Shown here: piece by piece, positions 7,009 through 14,986 of the stretch
Numbering within the stretch: position 1 is the stretch's first letter
Layout of the letters: each line of letters opens with the position of its first letter
Assembly: GCA_036522155.1 (NCBI GenBank)
Contig: DATDGI010000159.1
Span: forward strand, 1-31,528
Direction: 5' to 3'
Source: UBA9676 sp036522155
GTDB lineage: Bacteria > Actinomycetota > Actinomycetes > Streptosporangiales > Streptosporangiaceae
Length of the DNA stretch: 31,528 nt
Translations under genes and position numbers: made by a program
The notes under the pieces: generated by a model
Databases searched by the model: none
Told to the model about the DNA's origin: nothing
Seen by the model: the letters and a program-made list of their open reading frames with translations, nothing else

Positions 7009-9285
7009 ATGCACGACAGCGATGTGCGAGAGCGGACCGGCCGGTCGCCGGGTTGGGGCGGACCGGGGTTCGACCTCACCGTCTCCAAGCTGCTGCGCCC
7101 ACTGGTGCGGTCGGGAACGATCAGCCGCTCCGCCCTGGTCGACCGGCTGGCGGACGGGAACTCACCACCCATCGTCTCGGTCGTCGCGCCACCGGGATAC
7201 GGGAAGACGACGCTGCTGTCGCAGTGGGCCCAGCGCAACGGCCAGGCCTTCGCCTGGGTGTCGCTGGATGACGCGGACAACGACCCGAAGGTCCTGCTCA
7301 CCTACGTCGCCGAGGCGCTCGACGGGGTGCAGCCGGTCGGCAAGCGGGTGTTCGACGCGCTGGCCTCCCCGGTGAGCTCGGTGCCCGGCTCGGTGGTGCC
7401 ACGGCTGGGCTCGGCGCTGTCGTCGATGACCAGGCGGGTGGTGCTGGTGCTTGACGACGTGCACCTGCTGCATGACCGGGAGTGCAGGGCCGCGCTGTCG
7501 GTGCTGGCCGATCATGTGCCGGCCGGGTCGCGGCTGGTGCTGGCCGGGCGGGCCGAGCCACCGCTGCGGGTCGCGCGGCTGCGCGCCGAGGGCCGGATCC
7601 TGGAGATCGGCCCGGCGGACCTGTCCCTCACCCGCGAGGAAGCGGCGTCGGTGCTGCGCGACGCCGGCGTGATGCTCGGCGAGGCGGACGTGGCCGAACT
7701 GCACCGGCGGACCGAGGGGTGGCCGGCCGGGCTGTACCTGGCGGCGCTCTACCTCAAGGAGGGTGGCTCGCTGCCGGGCGCGGCGGTCTCGTTCGGCGGC
7801 GATGACCGGCTGGTCAGCGAGTACATGGAATCGGAGTTCTTGTCCCGGATCTCCCGGCGGCAGCGGGTGTTCCTGACCCGGACCGCGGTACTGGAACGAA
7901 TGTCCGGGCCGTTGTGCGAGGCGGTGCTGGATCTGCCAGGGTCGGCCGCGACCCTGGCCGACCTGGCCCGGTCGAACCTGCTGCTGGTGCCGCTCGACCG
8001 GCGCGGACTGTGGTACCGCTACCCCCATCTGTTCCGGGACATGCTGATGGCCGAGCTGGAACGGCTGGAGCCCGGGATCATCCCGGTCCTGCGGCGGCGC
8101 GCCGCCACCTGGTTCCTGCGCAACGGCCTGCCCGAGACCGCGCTGGAGTATGCCATCGCGGCCGGGGACGTCGGCCTGGCTTCCCGTCTGGTGGAAGACC
8201 TCTACATCCCCACCGACCGGCAGGGCCGGACCACCACCCTCCGGCGGTGGTTCCGCTGGCTGGAGGATCAAGGCGGGATCGACGGGCACCCGATGCTGGC
8301 CGTGCAGGCCGCGTTCCTGGCCGCCACGGACGGGCGGCCAGCCGAGGCCGAGCGCTGGGCCGACGTGGCCGACCGCTGGCAGTACGGGGACGAGGCGCGG
8401 CCCGGTGACCCCGTCACCGAGGCCTGGGCGGCCGCGCTCCGGGCCACCTTGTGCCGCCGCGGGGCCGAGCAGATGCGCGCCGACGCCGACGAGGCCGTGC
8501 GGAAGGCCACGGTGGCGAACATCGTGGCGCCGGTGACCGCGCTGCTGCAGGGGATCGCACGCATCCTCTGCGGAGATCGCGGCGAGGCGGATGCCTTCCT
8601 AGCGGATGCGGCCCGCGGTGCGGAGGACGTCCACGCGCACGAGGTGCTCGCGGACGCGCTGTGCGAACGGTCGCTGCTGGCCATGGCGCGCGGCGACTGG
8701 GACCAGGCCCAGCACCTCGGCAGCCGGGCCCGCTCCGTGCTGGCCCGAGCGGGGATCGAGGACATCTACGCCACGCCCCTCATCTCCGCGGTGCAGGCCC
8801 GGGTGGCCTGGCGCCGGGGGGACGTGACGGCGGCACGCCAGGAACTGGTGCGCGCCCAGCGGCTGCGGCCGCTGCTGACCTACGCGCTGCCCCATGTAGC
8901 GGTGCAGGCACGGATCGAGCTCACCCGTGTCCACCTCGCGATAGCCGACGTGGCCGGGGCGAGGACGCTGATGCGGGAGATCGACGAGCTGCTCCAGCGC
9001 CGGCCAGGCCTGGGCACCCTGGCCGGTGAAGCCGAGACGCTGCGGGCCAGGCTGTCACACGAGGCCGGCCCGGGCACGCCCACGGTCTCGTCGCTGACGG
9101 CCGCGGAGCTGCGCATCCTGCCCATGCTCTCGACCCATCTGTCGTTTCCCGAGATCGCGGCGGAGATGTTCGTCTCGCCGCACACCGTCAAGTCGCAGGC
9201 GTACTCGATCTACCGCAAGCTGGCGGTCTCCTCCCGCAGCCAGGCGGTGGCCCGGTCGCGGGAACTGGGACTGCTCGACGCCTAG
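7009..9285 (+). CDS. LuxR-type (LAL/MalT-like) ATPase transcriptional regulator
   Basis: This 758-residue STAND-type regulator is expected to bind a small ligand and ATP, then activate transcription. The Walker A motif APPGYGKTTLL is at about residues 60-70 and Walker B RVVLVLDDVHLL at about 143-154. The segment HRRTEGWPAGLYLAALYL is a hallmark of MalT-like NTPase domains. A long helical, TPR-like middle (about 330-680) follows. A C-terminal LuxR helix-turn-helix (about 690-755) contains LTAAELRILPML, FPEIAAEMFVSPHTVKSQAYSIYRKL. The Shine-Dalgarno at the ATG is weak; a GGGAGGG lies too far upstream (6981-6987). It diverges from the permease-GMC-MFS-G6PDH-NDH run and probably controls it; this is inferred from position only. 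A CMD-like gene follows 87 bp downstream. Confidence 0.92.
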   Translation: MHDSDVRERTGRSPGWGGPGFDLTVSKLLRPLVRSGTISRSALVDRLADGNSPPIVSVVAPPGYGKTTLLSQWAQRNGQAFAWVSLDDADNDPKVLLTYVAEALDGVQPVGKRVFDALASPVSSVPGSVVPRLGSALSSMTRRVVLVLDDVHLLHDRECRAALSVLADHVPAGSRLVLAGRAEPPLRVARLRAEGRILEIGPADLSLTREEAASVLRDAGVMLGEADVAELHRRTEGWPAGLYLAALYLKEGGSLPGAAVSFGGDDRLVSEYMESEFLSRISRRQRVFLTRTAVLERMSGPLCEAVLDLPGSAATLADLARSNLLLVPLDRRGLWYRYPHLFRDMLMAELERLEPGIIPVLRRRAATWFLRNGLPETALEYAIAAGDVGLASRLVEDLYIPTDRQGRTTTLRRWFRWLEDQGGIDGHPMLAVQAAFLAATDGRPAEAERWADVADRWQYGDEARPGDPVTEAWAAALRATLCRRGAEQMRADADEAVRKATVANIVAPVTALLQGIARILCGDRGEADAFLADAARGAEDVHAHEVLADALCERSLLAMARGDWDQAQHLGSRARSVLARAGIEDIYATPLISAVQARVAWRRGDVTAARQELVRAQRLRPLLTYALPHVAVQARIELTRVHLAIADVAGARTLMREIDELLQRRPGLGTLAGEAETLRARLSHEAGPGTPTVSSLTAAELRILPMLSTHLSFPEIAAEMFVSPHTVKSQAYSIYRKLAVSSRSQAVARSRELGLLDA

Positions 9286-9372
9286 CCGTGGCTGCTCGCG
9301 CGTCTTATCACCCCATTCGTGGGATGACCGGCGCCCGGGGCGTGCGGTGGAATCGGTGCGAGGCGAGGGAGC

Positions 9373-9732
9373 ATGAACCAGGAAGCTGGATTCCAGGAGA
9401 CGCTGCGCAAGCTGGCGATGATCGACGAAGGCTTCGCCACGGAGCAGGCCGGGCTCAGCCTTGACCTGGCCGGGACCGCTGCCGTGGCGCCCAGGACCGC
9501 CGCCCTGCTCCGGCTGGCGGCGGCGGTGGCGATCGGCTCACCAGCCGTCTGCCTGGAATGGAGCGTCACCCAGGCGCTGGCCGCGGGCGCGTCGAAGGAC
9601 GAGATCGCCGGCGTGCTGCTGGCCATCGCTCCGGTGGCCGGGCTCGCCCGGGTCGTGGCCGCCGCGCCCGACCTGGCGACGGCCCTGGAATATGACCTGG
9701 CGGCCGCGCTCGAAGACCCGGGCGGCGAATGA
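9373..9732 (+). CDS. Carboxymuconolactone decarboxylase / AhpD-like small protein
   Basis: This 119-residue all-helical protein has the CMD fold pattern: APRTAALLRLAAAVAIGS, then CLEWSVTQALAAGASKDEIAGVLLAIAPVAGLARVVAAAPDLATAL. The redox-active CxxC pair found in AhpD-type members is not present; the equivalent segment has a single Cys (CLEW), so a peroxidase-reductase role is unlikely. The start ATG is preceded by GAGGGAG. It lies downstream of and in the same direction as the LuxR-type regulator with an 87-bp gap, so it may share its transcript, and is convergent with the LCP gene. Its function is unknown. Cytoplasmic; no signal peptide. Confidence 0.8.
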   Translation: MNQEAGFQETLRKLAMIDEGFATEQAGLSLDLAGTAAVAPRTAALLRLAAAVAIGSPAVCLEWSVTQALAAGASKDEIAGVLLAIAPVAGLARVVAAAPDLATALEYDLAAALEDPGGE

Positions 9733-9830
9733 CGCCGAGGCGGCCGGACGCCCACGCGCTGGCATGCGGGGGAGCCTCATAGTCACCCCGTAGGCGCCGC
9801 CGCGGGCACCCGCCGCTGAGCAGCCCGGGT

Positions 9831-11480
9831 TCACGGCGCGCCCGGGTTCGGGTTGGCCGCCGGCAGGCCGGAGCAGATGTTGGCGCCGGCGTTCCTGGTC
9901 TGCAGGGCACCCGGGCCGCTGGTGCTGCTGGCGGCGGGCTTGTGGTGCCTGTGGTGGCCGGTCTTGGCGGCTGGCTGCGGTGCGGCCAGCGGGTTCACCC
10001 CGGCGAAGTCGGAGCCGAGGATCAGGGTGACCGGGCCCGCCTTGCCGGTCTGCGGGGCCGGCTCGGCCAGCAGGTTCTGCGCGGCCGGGGCCGCCTTGAG
10101 CGCCGTCATCAGCGTGTAGGCGCTGTCGGCCTGCGCGGTGCCCGAGTAGTTCACGGTGGTGGTGGCGGTGGGCGCGGTATTGCCGACGCTCACCACGTCG
10201 AAGCCGAGCTTGCGCAGCTTGCGGGCGGTCTGGCCGGCCAGCCCCGCGGTGCCGGCACCGTTGAGCACATGTACCTGCACTTTGCCAAACGGCTGCGTCG
10301 GCAACTGCCCATGCCACCGCTTGCCGTCCACCAGCATCTGGAAGATGACGTCGTCCTGCGGTTCCTCCGGCAGCAGCCTGCCCGCCTCGGCCGGGTTGGT
10401 GTCCAGCACGGTCGGCATGGTCATCAGTGTGACGTTCTTGGCCTTGAGGTGGACCAGGGTGCGGGCCAGCCCGAGCAGCTTGGTCACCGAGGCCAGCCCC
10501 TGGTCCACGGTCAGGGCCTTGGTGGCGGTATCGGCGATCTTGAGCAGCTTCAGCGAGTTGCCCAGGATGCCCTTGGTGTTCACCTTCTGGATGACCGACG
10601 AGATGAACGCCTGCTGGAGCAGGATCCGCGGCAGGTCGCCGCCGGCGTCCCCCGCCGCCGACACACCGTGCCGGGTGCGCACGTAGGCCAGCGCCTGGTT
10701 GTAGGTGAGCAGGTGCTTGCCGCCGCTCAGGTTCAGCCGCGAGTAGGGGTCGTGGTAGCCGCCGTGCGGCACGCAGACCTCGACCCCGCCGAGGACGTCC
10801 ACCATCTTCCGGAAGGAGTTGAAATCGAACATGACGAAGTGATCAAGCTTGACGCCGGTGAGGTCCTTGACCGTACTCACCGCGCAGGTCGGGCCGCCGA
10901 TGTTCATGGCGCCGTCGATGATGGCCGACTGATACGGCCCCCAGGTGCCCACCCCGATGCTCGGCCGTGCCTTGCAGCCCGGCTCATAGACGTTGGTGTC
11001 GCGCGGGATGGACAGGATGATGGCGTGGGTGTGGGCGGCGTCCAGGTGGACCAGCACGATGTTGTCGGAGTTGCTGGTGTTCAGGCTGGGGTTACTGCCG
11101 AACCCCCGGCCCTGGCCCTTCCTGGTCTGCGAGCCGAGCAGCAGGATGTTCTGCACGCCGTAGACCGACCGGTGCGTCAGCCCGTTCACGTTGACCGACG
11201 TGATGTTGCCGGTCAGGTGCCGGTAGACACCGTAGGCGCCCAGGCTGGCCAGCACCACCATGACCGTCAGCAAGCTGCCCGCGTAGTACGCGGCCTTCAC
11301 CAGGCCGCGCTGCCGCCGCCAGTGACGCCGCCACGGGGACGTCCCCGGCCGCCGTGGTGGCCCGCTACGGCGCAACCCGGCCGGGCTCCCCGGGCGGCTC
11401 CCGCCCGGCTGACCGGAGGGCCGCCAGCGCCAGTCAGGCCGGGCGAGGCCGGGCCGACGGCGGGTTGACTGGTAACGCAT
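9831..11480 (-). CDS. LytR-CpsA-Psr (LCP) family cell-wall glycopolymer ligase with LytR_C domain
   Basis: This 549-residue membrane-anchored enzyme transfers undecaprenyl-linked polymers (teichoic acid or related glycan) to peptidoglycan. There is an Arg/Pro-rich cytoplasmic N-terminus of about 60 residues, one membrane helix (AAYYAGSLLTVMVVLASLGAYGVY), then the extracytoplasmic LCP domain. LCP motifs visible are NILLLGSQTR, DNIVLVHLD, IILSIPRDTNVY (conserved Arg and Asp), FDFNSFRKMVDVLGGVEV, ALAYVRTRHG and LPRILLQQAFI. A second domain (VQVHVLNGAGTAGLAGQTARKLRKLGFDVV) is the LytR_C type, followed by a low-complexity His/Pro-rich tail. The start ATG at 11480 gives the Arg-rich leader; its ribosome site is weak. 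It stands alone on the minus strand, convergent with the CMD gene. Confidence 0.92.
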   Translation of the reverse strand: MRYQSTRRRPGLARPDWRWRPSGQPGGSRPGSPAGLRRSGPPRRPGTSPWRRHWRRQRGLVKAAYYAGSLLTVMVVLASLGAYGVYRHLTGNITSVNVNGLTHRSVYGVQNILLLGSQTRKGQGRGFGSNPSLNTSNSDNIVLVHLDAAHTHAIILSIPRDTNVYEPGCKARPSIGVGTWGPYQSAIIDGAMNIGGPTCAVSTVKDLTGVKLDHFVMFDFNSFRKMVDVLGGVEVCVPHGGYHDPYSRLNLSGGKHLLTYNQALAYVRTRHGVSAAGDAGGDLPRILLQQAFISSVIQKVNTKGILGNSLKLLKIADTATKALTVDQGLASVTKLLGLARTLVHLKAKNVTLMTMPTVLDTNPAEAGRLLPEEPQDDVIFQMLVDGKRWHGQLPTQPFGKVQVHVLNGAGTAGLAGQTARKLRKLGFDVVSVGNTAPTATTTVNYSGTAQADSAYTLMTALKAAPAAQNLLAEPAPQTGKAGPVTLILGSDFAGVNPLAAPQPAAKTGHHRHHKPAASSTSGPGALQTRNAGANICSGLPAANPNPGAP

Positions 11481-11653
11481 CGACGTTCCGTCCTGACGGG
11501 GCAGCGCCTGGTGCGGGCAGCACTGGTTCCAGCCTCCAGCGGCAGACGACCGGCGGGATTTCCTGGAGACGCTAGCCGCGGGCCGCGGCGTCTTCAGGGA
11601 CTTTGCCGGTCGATGACGTAGCTGGCGGCCGTCAGCTCCCGGCGCAGAGGACA

Positions 11654-11675
11654 TAGTTGCGCAATTCCGCAACTA
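11654..11675. promoter_or_regulatory. 22-bp perfect dyad, candidate operator upstream of the LCP gene
   Basis: TAGTTGCG-CAATTC-CGCAACTA is a perfect 8-6-8 inverted repeat in the 301-bp gap between the yceI-like stop and the LCP start, about 175 bp before the LCP ATG. It includes the inner palindrome TTGCGCAA. It is locally AT-rich for this genome, as operators often are. No terminator or small gene is evident in the rest of this gap. The regulator is unknown. Confidence 0.5.
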
Positions 11676-11781
11676 ATGAGGCCGAGTTTACCGACACTTT
11701 ATCCGGCGGCGCGGCGTGCGCCGGCTGGGTGCGGCCCCGCCCAAGCCCGGGCCCGCAGCCTCTGCAAGGGCCGGCCGTGGC

Positions 11782-12333
11782 TCAGGCGCTGGCGGACTCG
11801 GCCGCCTCCTGCTTCTGCTCGACCAGTTCACCCTCGATCATGATCTGGATCTCGTCGCTGACGACGAATCTGCCGTCCAGCATCACGTTGAAGGTCAGCC
11901 CGAAGTCCTTCCGGTTGATCTTGGTGCCGGCGCCGTAAGCGATCCGGTGGCCCATCATCGGGTCGTTGAACTCGCCGTACCTGGTCACGTCGAGCACCAC
12001 CGGGCGGGTGTTGCCCTTGATGGTCAGGTCACCGGTCAGCTTGTAGTGGTTCTCCCCGGCCGGCTCGACGCTGGTGCTCTTGAAGTGGATGGTCGGGTAC
12101 CTGTCCACCTCGAGGAAGTTGGACGAGCGCAGGTCATTGTCCCTGACCTCGTGATGGGTGCGGATGCTCGCGGTCGAGATGGTCGCCTCGACCGACGACC
12201 CCTCCGGGTGGTCGGGATCGATGTCGGCGACGGTGCTCACCTCGGCGAAATGACCCCGGACCGTCATCATTCCCAGATGCTTCGCCGAGAACTCGACCTG
12301 CGTGTGGTAGGGGTCGAGCTGCCAATTGCCCAT
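11782..12333 (-). CDS. YceI family protein
   Basis: This 183-residue protein is of the lipocalin-like YceI family, which binds isoprenoid-type amphiphiles in a beta-barrel. Landmarks in order are WQLDPYHTQVEFSAKHLGMMTVRGHF at the N-terminus, IRTHHEVRDNDLRSSNFLEVDRYPTIHFKST in the middle and LTGDLTIKGNTRPVVLDV, then KINRKDFGLTFN near the end. There is no signal peptide, as in many actinobacterial members. The ATG is preceded by GGGAGG at five nucleotides. A near-perfect dyad sits 49-66 nt upstream of the start and probably regulates it. Its cellular role is not established; in other bacteria it is linked to acid, osmotic or lipid stress. Confidence 0.92.
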   Translation of the reverse strand: MGNWQLDPYHTQVEFSAKHLGMMTVRGHFAEVSTVADIDPDHPEGSSVEATISTASIRTHHEVRDNDLRSSNFLEVDRYPTIHFKSTSVEPAGENHYKLTGDLTIKGNTRPVVLDVTRYGEFNDPMMGHRIAYGAGTKINRKDFGLTFNVMLDGRFVVSDEIQIMIEGELVEQKQEAAESASA

Positions 12334-12381
12334 GGAAACCTCCCAGCCTCAAATCTGCGGCCTGAAAAAGTTCCCCCCTCA

Positions 12382-12399
12382 ACTATCAAATGCGATACT
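12382..12399. promoter_or_regulatory. Near-perfect dyad upstream of the YceI gene, candidate operator
   Basis: Read on the minus strand, AGTATC-GCATTT-GATAGT is a 6-6-6 inverted repeat with one mismatch, 49-66 nt before the YceI ATG. The stretch is AT-rich relative to its surroundings. It overlaps where a promoter would lie, consistent with repression or activation of the YceI gene. Confidence 0.45.
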
Positions 12400-12524
12400 A
12401 ACCCGCCCCGGCCGGTGGGGTCACGGCCGGGCCTGCCCAGTCGGCGCGATCGGCCAGCCGGAGTACCGTGATCTTGCGGCCTGCGCGGGACGCGCACGCC
12501 GCTGGGCAGGAATGAAGGGTCCAG

Positions 12525-13370
12525 GTGCCGCCGTCTACCTCACCGTTCCCGCGGCCGGACATTGCCGCCAGGCTCCGGGCCGCGGGCTGTGTGTTCGCGG
12601 AGGACGAGGCGGAACTGCTCATCTCGGCGGCAGCGACCCCGGCCGAGCTGGCCCGCATGGTGGACCAGCGGGCCGCCGGGATGCCACTTGAGCATGTCCT
12701 GGGCTGGGCGGAGTTCTGCGGCCTGCGGATAGCGGTGGCGCCGCGGGTGTTCATCCCCCGCCGCCGTACCGAATTCCTGGCTCGGCAGGCGGTCCTGCTG
12801 GCCCGCCAGGCGGCCGGCGCCGCTGACACCGCCCGGGCGGGTCAGGGCGGGGGCGCAGCCCCGCCGGTGGTGGTGGACCTGTGCTGCGGGTCCGGCGCGG
12901 TGGCTGCGGCGGTGGCCGCGGCGCTGCCGCGGGTGGAGGTGCATGCCGCCGACATCGACCCCGCCGCGGTGCGTTGTGCCCGCCGCAATCTCACGGCCGC
13001 CGGCGGCCAGGTGTACGAGGGTGACCTGTACCAGCCGCTGCCCGGGACGCTGCGGGGCCGGGTCGATGTGCTCATCGCCAACGCGCCGTACGTGCCGACC
13101 GCGGAGGTCGGGCTGCTGCCGCCCGAGGCGCGCATCCACGAGCCGCGGACGGCCCTCGACGGTGGCGCGGACGGGCTGGCGATCCTGCGGCGGATCACCG
13201 CCGAGGCCCCACGGTGGCTGGCGCCCGGCGGCCACCTGCTGGTGGAGGCCAGCGAGCGGCAGGCGCCGCAACTGGCCGCCGTCGCCACCGGGCACGGGCT
13301 GGTCCCGTCGGTGGCCACGTCCGAGGAGCTGGCCGCGACCGTCCTTATCGCGAGCCGGGACGGGCGGTAG
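12525..13370 (+). CDS. PrmC/HemK-related methyltransferase (putative protein-glutamine N5-methyltransferase)
   Basis: This 281-residue Rossmann methyltransferase resembles PrmC/HemK. An N-terminal helical region with AAGMPLEHVLGWAEFCGLRIAV and VFIPRRRTE matches the PrmC substrate domain and its PR-x-T/E segment. The SAM motif is VVVDLCCGSGAVAAAVAAALP (about residues 122-142), then VHAADIDPAAVRCARRN. The family NPPY tetrapeptide is NAPYVP, one substitution. A downstream EPRTALDGGADGLAILRRI is typical. Actinobacteria carry a separate true PrmC beside prfA, so this is probably the related paralogue of unknown substrate. The start is a GTG with a modest ribosome site. Its 3' end overlaps the convergent CtaG-like gene by 26 bp. 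Confidence 0.87.
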   Translation: MPPSTSPFPRPDIAARLRAAGCVFAEDEAELLISAAATPAELARMVDQRAAGMPLEHVLGWAEFCGLRIAVAPRVFIPRRRTEFLARQAVLLARQAAGAADTARAGQGGGAAPPVVVDLCCGSGAVAAAVAAALPRVEVHAADIDPAAVRCARRNLTAAGGQVYEGDLYQPLPGTLRGRVDVLIANAPYVPTAEVGLLPPEARIHEPRTALDGGADGLAILRRITAEAPRWLAPGGHLLVEASERQAPQLAAVATGHGLVPSVATSEELAATVLIASRDGR

Positions 13371-14232
13371 GCCGCCGGCCGCCCCAGCCCCGCACCGCGG
13401 CCCGGTCCGCGTTATCCCTGAACACCCGCTGGAACTCCTCGTCGGGATCGTCGCCGCCGGTCAGCCAGCCGAGCATGGTCACGATCACGACCGGGATGAA
13501 GGAGAACGCGGCCACGGCCCAGACCAGGCCGACGGTGATCTCCTGATCGGCGACCGCGCTCAGCCCGCTCCCGGCCGCGTCGTACGCGCTGAACACGCCG
13601 TGGATGGAGAACCCGAGCACATACGCGACCGCCCAGGTCGACCACATGGCCAGCGCCGCGATGAGGGCCCGCTGCGGCCGTGGCAGCCGGGGAGCGACGG
13701 GGGGCGAGTTGACCAGTTCGAGCCAGAGCGCGGTGCCGGCCACCAGCAGCGTCACCGCTTCCAGCGGAACCAGCACCGGCTGCCGGGACAGCGCGTCCAT
13801 CACCGGGACCACCCGCCAGCACAGGCAGACGACGAGGAAGGCGGCGAGGACGAACGCCGACCGCAGGATTGACGGCCTGGCCTGGTGGTCGGCCGCCACC
13901 CGCCCGGCCAGCCCGGACAGGCGCAGGAACCGCCAGGGGGCGCCCAGCACGATCAGCGCCGGGCCGGCCATCGCGAACACGGTGAACTGGATCGACTCGG
14001 CGAACACATACCGGCGGGCGAGAATGTCCACCGGCGGCAGCAGACTGGCCAGCACCAGGACCAGCCCGGCCACGGCCAGCCAGTGCCGGGGGCCGGGCGG
14101 TGCCGCCGCGGCCTGGTCGTGCGGGTCAGCGTTCGTGGCGCTCACCGTATTCTCCATTCGTGGCCAGGGCCTGCAGGCATCACCATGATGGACCATCAGC
14201 CGGGCAGCAAGGCTCAGACCGGGAATCTTCAC
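13345..14232 (-). CDS. CtaG-like (cytochrome c oxidase assembly) membrane protein
   Basis: This membrane protein of about 295 residues has six or seven hydrophobic helices and resembles the caa3-type CtaG family: FAESIQFTVFAMAGPALIVLGAPWRFLRL in the second helix region, LPRPQRALIAALAMWSTWAVAYVLGF, and DQEITVGLVWAVAAFSFIPVVIV near the end. In family members I recall, the helix before the Pro has two His residues. Here the equivalent positions look like Glu and Phe, so metal handling may differ. The start is uncertain. A GTG at 14232 has AAGGAG eight nucleotides upstream, whereas the ATG at 14157, which also fits, has no clear site. It diverges from the CoxG-like gene. The oxidase-assembly role is inferred from the family only. 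Confidence 0.75.
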   Translation of the reverse strand: MKIPGLSLAARLMVHHGDACRPWPRMENTVSATNADPHDQAAAAPPGPRHWLAVAGLVLVLASLLPPVDILARRYVFAESIQFTVFAMAGPALIVLGAPWRFLRLSGLAGRVAADHQARPSILRSAFVLAAFLVVCLCWRVVPVMDALSRQPVLVPLEAVTLLVAGTALWLELVNSPPVAPRLPRPQRALIAALAMWSTWAVAYVLGFSIHGVFSAYDAAGSGLSAVADQEITVGLVWAVAAFSFIPVVIVTMLGWLTGGDDPDEEFQRVFRDNADRAAVRGWGGRRPTARPGSR

Positions 14233-14260
14233 CAGAGCGGCTCCTTACCGCCATGATGAT

Positions 14261-14273
14261 CGCACCGGGTGCG
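14261..14273. promoter_or_regulatory. Short perfect palindrome between divergent genes
   Basis: CGCACC-G-GGTGCG is a perfect 6-1-6 inverted repeat in the 82-bp spacer between the CtaG-like and CoxG-like genes. It could be an operator, but a short GC palindrome can arise by chance in this composition. Confidence 0.25.
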
Positions 14274-14314
14274 TCGCGGACAGGTGCCCCGGCCCGGCTT
14301 TTGGAGGGAAGCGA

Positions 14315-14986
14315 ATGGAACTCAACCACGAGTTCACCGTGCCGACTCCCATCGACAGGGCGTGGGCGGTGCTCACCGACATAGAGAAAATAGCGCCCTG
14401 CATGCCCGGTGCCGAGCTGACCGAAGTGGACGGTGACACCTACCGCGGCCTGGTCAAGATCAAGGTGGGTCCCATCACCGCGCAGTACCAGGGCACCGCC
14501 TTGCTGACCGAGAAGGACGAGTCGGCTCACCGGGTGGTGCTGAAGGCCAGTGGCCGTGACGCCCGGGGGCAGGGAAACGCGGCCGCCCTGGTCACCGCGG
14601 TCATGACCGAGCAGGGGGAAGGAACCCAGGTCACGATCACCACGGACCTCACGGTCAGCGGCCGGGTGGCTCAGTTCGGGCGCGGGGTGATGGCCGACGT
14701 GAGCGCGAAACTGCTGCAGCAGTTCGTGGACAACCTGGAAGCCGATGTGCTGGGCGGGCCGGCCGGGGGCAGCGCCGCGGCGGAGGCCGCGGCTCCGGCC
14801 GGCGGTACGGCGGCCAGCACCGAGCCCGGCGGTACGGTGGCCAGCACCTGGCCCGGCGGCAGCGGCGGTGGAGCCGGAGCCGCACGGGAGAACGAGCCGG
14901 TGCGGGTGGTCGGGATGGTCTTCAAGTCCATGCTGAGCCGGCTGGGGCGGGCCATCGCCGGGCTGTTCCGGCGGCGGAGCGGCTAG
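14315..14986 (+). CDS. CoxG-like SRPBCC family protein
   Basis: This 223-residue protein has an N-terminal SRPBCC/CoxG domain (about residues 1-145): MELNHEFTVPTPIDRAWAVLTDIEKIAPCMPGAEL, then YRGLVKIKVGPITAQYQGTA and VSGRVAQFGRGVMADVSAKLLQQFVDNLEADV. A Gly/Ala/Thr-rich linker with a 9-residue duplicated unit follows, and then a basic, amphipathic C-terminal helix (VVGMVFKSMLSRLGRAIAGLFRRR) that probably docks to the membrane. CoxG anchors CO dehydrogenase in carboxydotrophs, but no cox structural genes are nearby, so this is likely a general CoxG-type protein. GGAGGG precedes the ATG. Its TAG stop shares a CTAG palindrome with the stop of the convergent SDR gene. Confidence 0.88.
   Translation: MELNHEFTVPTPIDRAWAVLTDIEKIAPCMPGAELTEVDGDTYRGLVKIKVGPITAQYQGTALLTEKDESAHRVVLKASGRDARGQGNAAALVTAVMTEQGEGTQVTITTDLTVSGRVAQFGRGVMADVSAKLLQQFVDNLEADVLGGPAGGSAAAEAAAPAGGTAASTEPGGTVASTWPGGSGGGAGAARENEPVRVVGMVFKSMLSRLGRAIAGLFRRRSG
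14801..14854. repeat. 27-bp tandem repeat in the CoxG-like linker
   Basis: Two 27-bp units (14801-14827 and 14828-14854) match at 24 of 27 positions. They encode the 9-residue units GGTAASTEP and GGTVASTWP in the flexible linker of the CoxG-like protein. An in-frame duplication lengthened the linker. Confidence 0.85.

Noticed and set aside
9340..9375. Sigma-R promoter upstream of the CMD-like gene (GGAAT in GTGGAATCGG)
   Set aside because: There is no GTT at 18 bp; the position reads CAT at the start codon.
9942..11468. 508-codon plus-strand open frame opposite the LCP gene
   Set aside because: It is antisense to conserved LCP motifs; repetitive Gly/Val/His composition typical of GC shadows.
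14315..14986. Carbon monoxide dehydrogenase operon
   Set aside because: Only a CoxG-like SRPBCC protein is present; no coxL, coxM or coxS in the window.
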